From an uncultured Porphyromonadaceae bacterium (GTDB lineage: Bacteria; Bacteroidota; Bacteroidia; Bacteroidales; Muribaculaceae), in the NCBI GenBank assembly GCA_905212215.1, contig CAJMDR010000085.1, positions 1 to 7,712 on the forward strand: DNA of 7,712 nt, given 5' to 3'. Position 1 is the stretch's first letter. Each line of letters opens with the position of its first letter. Made by a program: the position numbers and the translations under genes. Below the pieces are notes generated by a model. The model searched no databases, had not been told where the DNA came from, and saw only the letters and a program-made list of their open reading frames with translations. Positions 1 to 4,868 of the stretch are shown piece after piece.

Positions 1-54
1 GGTTATCTTCGATGAACCAAGTTCAATAGCGGCGATAAATTCTGTTGTTGCCAT
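1..54 (-). CDS. FtsA/actin-like ATPase homologue, N-terminal 18 codons only (3' part off the window)
   Basis: An ATG at 54 opens a frame that runs off the left edge without a stop. Its peptide, MATTEFIAAIELGSSKIT, closely resembles the start of Bacteroidales FtsA proteins, where the I-E-L-G-S-S-K-I segment is the first phosphate-binding strand and loop of the actin/Hsp70 ATPase fold. FtsA normally tethers FtsZ filaments to the membrane at the division site. Here the gene follows a fibre gene with a six-base gap (TAA AGAGAT ATG), not ftsQ or other division genes, so it is more likely a paralogue belonging to this element. Only 18 residues are visible, so the ATPase core and the C-terminal amphipathic helix cannot be checked. 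Family resemblance is moderately sure; the role is unknown. Confidence 0.6.
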   Translation of the reverse strand, partial: MATTEFIAAIELGSSKIT

Positions 55-60
55 ATCTCT

Positions 61-750
61 TTATTTTTTATTTTCTCGTTTCGTACAAATTATCTGGTTG
101 CTGAACTCGAGGTTGATGCGTGAATATTTATTCCAGCCTACCTGATTGAGTCCTTTCTTATAAAACTCTTTCAGACGTTCCAGCTTCGCTGCCTGAGCGC
201 TCGTCATCACACCTGCATGTTCCGGAGTGGCTGCGCCTATCTCCAGTTCGCTAGCATAGGTGGTCTCGTCACCTATCTTCTTCTTCAGCACAGAAATGCG
301 TACACTCGTCTCGTCAGCGTCTCCCGCACCGAGACCCGTAACCACTCTTCCAGTGCCGTAAATCTTCTCTATTTCCTTTCCCTGGCTCTCATGCTCTGTG
401 GCAATCTCTTCCACACGGCTCCAGAAATCGCTCAGGTCAAGGTTCGGTTCACCTCCCTGTTCCCCGGTAGGTACCCATTCGCCACCCTCCGAGACATAGA
501 TGTCTGCCGGTAGAGTCTTACCCACAAGCGCCCACCAGCCTCGCTGCGGACGCGGATAGCTCTGCTTCAGTCGTTCCTCGCTAAGGAACAGCCCCTTGCA
601 GCTTCCCTTGATGTTCTTCGCCTCAAGCCAGCCGTCTACCCGAAGGTCATGACCTATTCGGACGCTCCCCTGTATGGTGGCGTCGCCTCCCATCGCAACA
701 TTGCCGCCTATCGCAACATCTCCGTCTATATGTCCCGAATGTCTTCTCAT
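61..750 (-). CDS. Phage fibre-type protein with hexad beta-helix N-terminus
   Basis: A 229-residue protein. Residues 7-42 form six consecutive six-residue repeats of the form x-[I/V/M]-x-[G/H]-x-[V/A/L] (HIDGDV, AIGGNV, AMGGDA, TIQGSV, RIGHDL, RVDGWL), the pattern of a left-handed or triple beta-helix. A second block at about 65-100 (YPRPQRGWWALVGKTLPADIY, then EWVPTGEQGG) resembles a segment I associate with Bacteroidota phage fibre proteins. A coiled-coil-prone helix follows at 105-130. Residues 174-195 (ATPEHAGVMTSAQAAKLERL) match the 'aGvMsa.qa.kL..l' motif common in tail fibres. It is probably a trimeric surface, collar or tail fibre used for decoration or attachment. The start overlaps the upstream stop as ATGA. 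The last 30 residues are encoded by notably AT-rich DNA. Fibre class is fairly sure; the place on the particle is inference. Confidence 0.6.
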   Translation of the reverse strand: MRRHSGHIDGDVAIGGNVAMGGDATIQGSVRIGHDLRVDGWLEAKNIKGSCKGLFLSEERLKQSYPRPQRGWWALVGKTLPADIYVSEGGEWVPTGEQGGEPNLDLSDFWSRVEEIATEHESQGKEIEKIYGTGRVVTGLGAGDADETSVRISVLKKKIGDETTYASELEIGAATPEHAGVMTSAQAAKLERLKEFYKKGLNQVGWNKYSRINLEFSNQIICTKRENKK

Positions 751-1382
751 TGTAGTGCCGTTTTAGAATTTTCCCACATCGTCGCCGCTTTCTCACTCTC
801 GCCCATAGTCTGCAATACCAGTGCCGCAGCCGCATATATCACCCCGCGGTAGCACCGCTCACTGATATCTATGCCTCCCTCTGAGTCAATAAAAGGGTAA
901 GGTAGATAGACACCACGCCGAACATACGCCTTACGGCTCTTGCACGAATAGAACTCAAGAACCTTACCCTCCGCGCGAGTCGCTATCACGCACACCGGTT
1001 TCTGTGCCGTGCCACGCAACGCCTTCACACGTTGCCGTTGCAACTCATATTTCGGGTCCATGACACTGATGGCACTGTATACCGCCCGCTCCCAGTCACT
1101 CATCTCGAATACTATCAGCCGCATGAAGTCATGAGGAAGCAATACCCAGCCGCTCTCCTGGTCTCCCCAGAACACCGAGTCACCGAAGTTATGACCCTCC
1201 TCAAGCAGATACGGCGCCGCACTGCGGTGAACACGCTCCACGGCCTCCACAACCTTGCTCCTCACAATCTCGTCAAGAGCAAGGGTGTCCACATCGCCAT
1301 TCTCCAGCAATGCCTCACTGCTCATGTTCTGGTCAAGACAGATACGCACATCGCGCATCACCTCTTCTATGCCGTACACCAT
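747..1382 (-). CDS. Hypothetical protein, possible phage neck or head-tail adaptor-like
   Basis: A 211-residue soluble protein with no signal peptide or membrane segment. Visible parts are an N-terminal helical region (1-63), a central segment with LPHDFMRLIVFEMSDW (82-97), a probable beta segment around LEFYSC (142-147), and two C-terminal helices from ISERCYRG to ENSKTAL (173-210). The order 'helix, LP-x-DF-x-RL, beta, Y-rich helix ending A..~W..~A' recalls tail-tubular or gp4/gp6-type phage adaptors, but no diagnostic signature is present, so this is a weak analogy. ATG 1382 was chosen because the purine tract AGGGGAG ends two bases before it. The frame could also open at a TTG at 1415, but that adds residues encoded by an intergenic repeat. 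The 3' end overlaps the fibre gene by 4 bp (ATGA), suggesting coupled translation. Confidence 0.5.
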   Translation of the reverse strand: MVYGIEEVMRDVRICLDQNMSSEALLENGDVDTLALDEIVRSKVVEAVERVHRSAAPYLLEEGHNFGDSVFWGDQESGWVLLPHDFMRLIVFEMSDWERAVYSAISVMDPKYELQRQRVKALRGTAQKPVCVIATRAEGKVLEFYSCKSRKAYVRRGVYLPYPFIDSEGGIDISERCYRGVIYAAAALVLQTMGESEKAATMWENSKTALQ

Positions 1383-1384
1383 AA

Positions 1385-1391
1385 CTCCCCT
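1385..1391 (-). promoter_or_regulatory. Purine-rich ribosome binding tract for the 747-1382 gene
   Basis: On the minus strand AGGGGAG lies two bases before ATG 1382 and five before the following GTG codon. The spacing to the ATG is short, but it favours this start over the upstream TTG at 1415, which sits inside a repeated spacer element. Confidence 0.35.
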
Positions 1392-1394
1392 GCC

Positions 1395-1430
1395 TTTTGG
1401 TTTTGATTCAGCCAAAGCCCTTCAGGGCTT
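1395..1430 (-). repeat. Composite hairpin plus A/C-rich spacer element, single copy
   Basis: Read on the minus strand, a six-base-pair hairpin AAGCCC-TGAA-GGGCTT (1415-1430) is followed by TGGCTGAATCAAAACCAAAA (1395-1414). The same hairpin and nearly the same A/C-rich tract occur in the next spacer upstream at 2099-2206. The element fills the gap between the stop of the 198-residue gene (1438) and the ribosome binding tract of the next gene. It has no following T-run on either strand, so it is not an intrinsic terminator. It could be a structured RNA spacer, a REP-like extragenic repeat or a recombination scar. Confidence 0.7.
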
Positions 1431-1437
1431 GTTTCAT

Positions 1438-2034
1438 CTACTCGAAATTCCCGCCGGTAAACCTCACTCCATGTTCCGAGGCAGCCTGCTGTGCCGCCTC
1501 ATAGCTCCGAACCTTATAGGTCGGTATTCCGAACTTTTCCTGAAGGTATCCCTGCGCATCCTGAAGGCAGCTCACCTCAACAACCTCAAGCCCATTCTCC
1601 TCTCCGGCAATTTCTGAGCCTCTCTCCTCCTCGGTAGTGCCTGAGCCTTTCTCCTCTTCGGTAGTGCCTGAGCCTCTCTCCTCCTCGGTGTCCGTAGAAA
1701 GCTCATTGGCGTCCTGGGTCGTAGGCTTCCGCTCGGCGGAAGCTACGGGCTGCACAGGAGTGCTTGGTCTGATTCCTCCGCGTTTATCCATGGCCATAGA
1801 CATAAGCTCCGGAACCTTCCTTCTCCGAATAACCTTGATGCGGCCTGACTTAAACTCCGCGCTCCCCTCTATCACCTTCTGCATGAAAGGATGAGACGTA
1901 GTGTATTCCGCCGGGGTAACGCCAAGCGATGTCAGCGCTCCTCCCGTGAAATGGACCGTCACCGTAGCCCTGCCCGCTTTCAGCCGGGCCACCCAGTCCA
2001 CAAGACGCTCAACGCCGTATGTGATTATTTCCAT
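1438..2034 (-). CDS. Hypothetical two-domain protein with acidic Glu/Gly/Thr repeat linker
   Basis: A 198-residue protein I do not recognise by name. Residues 1-72 form a compact alpha/beta N-terminal domain (MEIITYGVERLVDWV, then TVTVHFTGG) ending in a basic stretch IRRRK (69-73). Residues 75-150 are low complexity and carry a nine-residue repeat (GTTEEERGS, GTTEEEKGS) in an acidic linker. Residues 151-198 are a short C-terminal domain (EVSCLQDAQGYLQEKFGI, then VRSYEAAQQAASEHGVRF), two helices with a Y-L-x-x-x-F-G-I turn, loosely like the small LEM/HeH-type domains of phage structural proteins. ATG 2034 has AGGGA a few bases upstream. Domain-linker-domain layout suggests a connector or scaffold that ties two partners, but this is inference. 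Confidence 0.5.
   Translation of the reverse strand: MEIITYGVERLVDWVARLKAGRATVTVHFTGGALTSLGVTPAEYTTSHPFMQKVIEGSAEFKSGRIKVIRRRKVPELMSMAMDKRGGIRPSTPVQPVASAERKPTTQDANELSTDTEEERGSGTTEEEKGSGTTEEERGSEIAGEENGLEVVEVSCLQDAQGYLQEKFGIPTYKVRSYEAAQQAASEHGVRFTGGNFE
1615..1689 (-). repeat. 27-bp in-frame tandem repeat coding for a nine-residue acidic motif
   Basis: Two full 27-bp units (1615-1641 and 1642-1668) and 21 bases of a third (1669-1689) lie inside the 198-residue gene. The first two units differ at only two bases. On the protein they give GTTEEERGS-type repeats at roughly residues 115-140. The unit length is a multiple of three, so gain or loss of units would keep the frame and change only linker length. 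Confidence 0.8.
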
Positions 2035-2098
2035 TGTATCCCTGGTGTTTAATGCGTTAATATTTCCCGGGGAGGATAAAGAGCCTCTCTTCCCTCCA

Positions 2099-2206
2099 CT
2101 TGGTTTTGGTTAAGCCACCATTTGGTTTTGGTTAAGCCCAAGCCCTTCAGGGCTTGAAAGTCACCTGTCATTTGGTTTTGGTTCAGCCGGGGTCTTCAGG
2201 TCCCGG
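2099..2206 (-). repeat. Intergenic cluster of composite hairpin/A-C-rich elements
   Basis: This cluster occupies most of the 185-bp spacer 2035-2219. Reading with transcription: hairpin A CCGGGACCTGAAGACCCCGG (2187-2206, imperfect stem around a TGAA loop) joins GGCTGAACCAAAACCAAAT (2170-2188). Then a perfect seven-base-pair hairpin CAAGCCCTGAAGGGCTTG (2139-2156) joins GGCTTAACCAAAACCAAAT (2120-2138). Last comes a tract-only copy GGCTTAACCAAAACCAAG (2099-2116). A fourth copy is at 1395-1430. The tracts sit in different reading frames, so selection is not on a peptide. No T-run follows, so it is not a classical terminator. The remaining spacer, 2035-2098, holds only a weak GGAGG/CCTCC inverted repeat. 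Confidence 0.75.
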
Positions 2207-2219
2207 TCTACCTCCCTCT

Positions 2220-2780
2220 TCAAAACGGATGCGAAGGCCGCAGCAGCTTTCCTGTCCGTGTGTTCTTGATGCTGTCTATCTCCTCCTGCGCTTCCATGGC
2301 CTTCTCAAGCCAGTTCCTCGCCGCCTCCGGATGCGTAATGCTCAGCCAGTCATAAAGCACCCTCGCCACCATGTACTCATGGATAAGCTTGCTCAGCAAA
2401 TGCAACGTCGTGCGCGACATACTCACCGGAACCTGCATCTCTATCCGGTAATCCTCCGGCTCCCACATCCGGTCACAGATTTCCTCCTCGTCCTCTGCCT
2501 CCTGTTTCGTGTAAGGGTACAGCATCTCCACCGCCGCCGCATGAACCACTCCAAGGATACGGTTCACTCGGTCCACGTTCCCTTCTTCCCCTATCTCCAC
2601 AAGTGTGTGCTGGGCATGCTGATGTTCCTCACCCCATACGTGACCCTCTATGTAGGCATAGTTCCTGATGTCGTAGAGCAACTGTGAACGGTGAAAAACA
2701 AGAGTCACCTTCCGCTTCTCTCCGCTGTTGCCCGATGCCTCCGGGTCATAGCACCATGTGCCGCAGCCTATGTGGTACAT
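2220..2780 (-). CDS. Hypothetical protein, third member of a tandem paralogue family
   Basis: A 186-residue protein of unknown function. It starts three bases after the stop of the previous paralogue (TAA GGT ATG). Residues 24-47 (KVTLVFHRSQ, then YDIRNYAYIEGH) match the N-terminal beta segment of the two upstream proteins. Residues 130-160 (KLIHEYMVARVLYDWLSITH, then A..W.EKA) match their C-terminal helical segment. The end, RPSHPF, is a worn version of the RPTRPTY ending of the others. An N-terminal extension with Cys6 and Cys10 (CGTWC) is unique to this copy and an acidic loop (EAEDEEEICD) lies at 94-103. No signal peptide or membrane segment. Repeated copies of one fold suggest related particle subunits, perhaps a hetero-oligomer, but this is inference. 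Confidence 0.65.
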   Translation of the reverse strand: MYHIGCGTWCYDPEASGNSGEKRKVTLVFHRSQLLYDIRNYAYIEGHVWGEEHQHAQHTLVEIGEEGNVDRVNRILGVVHAAAVEMLYPYTKQEAEDEEEICDRMWEPEDYRIEMQVPVSMSRTTLHLLSKLIHEYMVARVLYDWLSITHPEAARNWLEKAMEAQEEIDSIKNTRTGKLLRPSHPF

Positions 2781-2783
2781 ACC

Positions 2784-3296
2784 TTAGTCGTTATATGTCG
2801 GGCGTGTAGGACGTTCTCTCTTGTAAAGAGCCTGCTTCGCACGGTCCAGGGCATCTGTGGCAAGGTTGGCATAATCCTGTGCGTCCTGCTTGTCGGTGAT
2901 TACAAACCACTCCGAAAGCGTACGGTCTACAATATACTCATGCAGCATACCGCCAAGACTGTCACATGCCGAATTGTTGAAGTTCGACGGCAGCAGGAAA
3001 GTAAGCGTAAGCTGTCCGCCATCCTCCACAGTCTTATTGATGCGGTTGTTGCTTGTAGAGCCGTCCTCATGCAGATACTCCCCAAGCTCCACCTTCAAAT
3101 GAGAGAAAGCATTGCTTATGCCACGAAGTATCTGATAGGCATGTTCGTCATCCTCGCTCGCCTGCATGTATGCCGTAGCTCGGTAATCCTTCCCCTCCGC
3201 ATTACGTGCCTGTCCCGTCAGGTGAGATTTGTTCATCACGTCAAACTTAATCTCACGCGACTCCAAAGTCACAACAATTGTCTTCTTCTGTTCCAT
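2784..3296 (-). CDS. Hypothetical protein, second member of a tandem paralogue family
   Basis: A 170-residue soluble protein. The N-terminal beta segment TIVVTLESREIKFDVMNKSH (6-25) is followed by LTGQAR, which aligns with EGHVWG and TGGKME in the neighbours. A central strand QLTLTFLLPSNF (95-106) precedes the helical block LHEYIVDRTLSEWFVITDKQ (118-137) and DYANLATDALDRAKQALYK. It ends in RPTRPTYND, almost the same as the RPTRPTYDD of the upstream paralogue. Starts 18 bp after the previous stop. No catalytic motif is visible, and the family is not recognised. Conserved V...L..W..IT and the terminal Arg-Pro-Thr motif suggest a conserved partner contact, which is inference. Confidence 0.65.
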   Translation of the reverse strand: MEQKKTIVVTLESREIKFDVMNKSHLTGQARNAEGKDYRATAYMQASEDDEHAYQILRGISNAFSHLKVELGEYLHEDGSTSNNRINKTVEDGGQLTLTFLLPSNFNNSACDSLGGMLHEYIVDRTLSEWFVITDKQDAQDYANLATDALDRAKQALYKRERPTRPTYND

Positions 3297-3314
3297 ATAA
3301 ATCTGAGTTAAAAA

Positions 3315-3836
3315 TTAGTCATCGTAGGTCGGGCGTGTCGGTCTCTTCTTGTATACCGCCTTGCGGTGTATGTCATCAAGCAACGTTGTTGCTTTGTCTG
3401 CATATTCCCCCGCCTCTCCCTTGTTGGTGTAGATATACCACTTCGCGGCTATGTTGTGTACGAAATAGCTGAACAGACTCAGCTGCATGCTCGCCAGCAA
3501 CGCCGTGTCAAACGACCGCGAAACCTCCAGCAACAGCTCATAACGCGGACGCATATCTTCCGCAACAGGGCCTCTGTCCTCCTTGGGAGTGAAAGGAACA
3601 TCCGGCTCCACCGGTCCGTTGCTCATGCCCTCGTACTTCACAAGCCCTATCAGCTCCTGGCACAGATCTGCCCGGCTCTCCTCCCAGAACCGCTCAAGGT
3701 GCTTCTCATCCTCGTCCACCGTCGAAATACGGTTGAAGGCGTTCTCGTCACCCTCCATCTTGCCGCCCGTGTACGCTGTGGTCACCGCCACCTCACGCAT
3801 CACCGCCCCCTTGTCTACTGTCAGTCTTATCTCCAT
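3315..3836 (-). CDS. Hypothetical protein, first member of a tandem paralogue family
   Basis: A 173-residue soluble protein. MEIRLTVDKG (1-10) and TTAYTGGKM (19-27) match the N-terminal beta segment of the two downstream paralogues, and FSYFVHNIAAKWYIYTNKGE (122-141) followed by AGEYADKATTLLDD matches their C-terminal helices. The protein ends RPTRPTYDD. This match supports ATG 3836 even though it makes a 44-bp overlap with the upstream gene; an internal ATG at 3800 would cut off the shared N-terminal strand. A central stretch (KYEGMSNGPVEPDVPF) is specific to this copy. Function is unknown; its place between the lysis-like genes and the connector or fibre genes suggests a structural role. 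Confidence 0.65.
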   Translation of the reverse strand: MEIRLTVDKGAVMREVAVTTAYTGGKMEGDENAFNRISTVDEDEKHLERFWEESRADLCQELIGLVKYEGMSNGPVEPDVPFTPKEDRGPVAEDMRPRYELLLEVSRSFDTALLASMQLSLFSYFVHNIAAKWYIYTNKGEAGEYADKATTLLDDIHRKAVYKKRPTRPTYDD

Positions 3837-4353
3837 CTGAATACTCTTTTATTTCCTTTTGTCTCTGCTCCAGCACCTTTGGTTCATAACGTAGTCCTGT
3901 CAGTTTCTTGCGCGGCGGCCTCGGCCCACGTGGGTCTTTGCAGTCTGTGCGCTCGCACCTCCACATCCGGTGATAATCAGCGTCGCTCTTCGCCTCACCA
4001 AGCTCCCGAGTCAACCGGGCTATCTCCTCCTTGTCCCTGTTACGACCGTGTTCGGAGTCTATGAGCTGCTGGGTCAGCTTGCGGATCTGGAGGGTCTTCT
4101 CCCCAATATCCTTGTTCAGTTCCCCTATCCTTTCCGCGTTCTTTCGTTCAAGCTCTATGTAGATGTTAAGACTTTCCTGCTGGTGGCTTATCTGCATATG
4201 AAGCCTTTCAACTTCCGCCTTGTCCGCGTCATGCTCCACAATCTCCGCCTCCGCCGTGTCTTTGCGCCGCCTGTGGGGTAAAACCCAGTGAAGCACCATG
4301 TCTCCCACAAAGCCAAGTCCAAGAAGTCCTATTATCAATCCCTGTATATCCAT
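3793..4353 (-). CDS. Single-pass membrane protein with long coiled coil and Cys-x4-Cys tail
   Basis: A 186-residue protein. Residues 4-25 (QGLIIGLLGLGFVGDMVLHW) are a transmembrane helix, followed by HRRRK (27-31), so by the positive-inside rule the rest should face the cytoplasm. Residues 35-125 are a long charged coiled coil. After it comes WRCERTDC (131-138), a Cys-x4-Cys motif, then a Pro/Arg-rich segment (DPRGPRPPRKK) and a polar tail. Proteins of this plan recur near lysis genes in Bacteroidota prophages, from my own recall. A holin-like or membrane-tethered accessory role is possible, but one TM segment and a big cytoplasmic domain are atypical for a holin. ATG 4353 has a good GGAGG seven bases upstream. 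The 3' end overlaps the next gene by 44 bp. Confidence 0.6.
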   Translation of the reverse strand: MDIQGLIIGLLGLGFVGDMVLHWVLPHRRRKDTAEAEIVEHDADKAEVERLHMQISHQQESLNIYIELERKNAERIGELNKDIGEKTLQIRKLTQQLIDSEHGRNRDKEEIARLTRELGEAKSDADYHRMWRCERTDCKDPRGPRPPRKKLTGLRYEPKVLEQRQKEIKEYSDGDKTDSRQGGGDA

Positions 4354-4360
4354 ATCAATC

Positions 4361-4365
4361 CCTCC
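4361..4365 (-). promoter_or_regulatory. Shine-Dalgarno GGAGG for the coiled-coil membrane protein
   Basis: A consensus GGAGG lies seven bases before ATG 4353 on the minus strand. It is the clearest Shine-Dalgarno sequence in the window, where most genes have weak or no such signal, as is usual in Bacteroidota. Confidence 0.6.
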
Positions 4366-4407
4366 CGAACATTCCCATTATACATCTTCTTTTCTCGCTC
4401 CAACGCT

Positions 4408-4848
4408 CTATTCCCTGCGCCGGAAGAGCCAGACAGCGAGAATCGCAATAGCCACGACTTCGGCGATGATTGCCACACCTCCGGCTTCCTGCTTGATGCG
4501 TTCCCAGCGGGTTAGCTTGCGTTCCACCGGGTATGGCACCGCGATGCGGGCAGTGTCGGTGACGGATTTGTAGAGAGTGTCGCGCACCATTTTCACCTTG
4601 TCGCGAAAATGATACTCGGCGATTCTTACCGTGTCTCCTTTCAGCATTACGACCACCGAGTCATGCTGCCAGAACGAATCAACGCGGAGTTGCGTCTGCA
4701 ACAGAGTGTCGGTGCGGGTTATGGTGTTCTCTACCGGAACCAGCACCTTGCGGGTACATGAGGAGAGAGCTATGAGTACTGGGAGCACTATGAGAACTGT
4801 GAGTAATGTGTGTGATGTGAGGAACCGCTTACGCCCTCGTCCGCTCAT
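4408..4848 (-). CDS. Lipoprotein with C-terminal TM helix, unimolecular spanin-like
   Basis: A 146-residue protein. A basic start (MSGRGRKRFL) leads to a hydrophobic core and a lipobox LSSC with acceptor Cys31. Residues 32-122 are polar and look beta-rich (VLVPVENTITRTDTLLQ, VVVMLKGDTVRIAEY, TARIAVPYPVERKL). Residues 123-142 (GGVAIIAEVVAIAILAVWLF) are a membrane helix, closed by RRRE. A lipid-anchored N-terminus and inner-membrane C-terminus joined by a beta-rich periplasmic span is the layout of u-spanins such as phage T1 gp11, which join outer and inner membranes to finish lysis. CTRK after the Cys lacks the acidic signal for surface export known in Bacteroidota. ATG 4848 was chosen for its spaced AGGGG. 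ATG 4872, overlapping the upstream stop as ATGA, would add eight residues and is also possible. Confidence 0.6.
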   Translation of the reverse strand: MSGRGRKRFLTSHTLLTVLIVLPVLIALSSCTRKVLVPVENTITRTDTLLQTQLRVDSFWQHDSVVVMLKGDTVRIAEYHFRDKVKMVRDTLYKSVTDTARIAVPYPVERKLTRWERIKQEAGGVAIIAEVVAIAILAVWLFRRRE

Positions 4849-4856
4849 AAACTCAA

Positions 4857-4861
4857 CCCCT
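4857..4861 (-). promoter_or_regulatory. Ribosome binding site for the spanin-like gene
   Basis: AGGGG lies eight bases before ATG 4848 on the minus strand. This favours ATG 4848, which gives a 30-residue signal peptide, over the ATGA-coupled ATG at 4872, which gives a long 38-residue one. Confidence 0.4.
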
Positions 4862-4868
4862 CGTCCTC

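Noticed and set aside
1383..1415. TTG start at 1415 for the adaptor-like gene
   Set aside because: The extra 11 residues are encoded by the intergenic A/C-rich repeat; the ATG at 1382 follows a purine tract.
2139..2156. Intrinsic terminator at the perfect hairpin
   Set aside because: No T-run follows the stem on either strand, and the following gene is in the same direction with the same element repeated elsewhere.
2691..4064. Plus-strand ORFs antisense to the paralogue block (2691-3311 and 3366-4064)
   Set aside because: They are shadows of minus-strand genes that are supported by paralogy and tight spacing; the translated products look random, rich in Arg, Cys and Leu.
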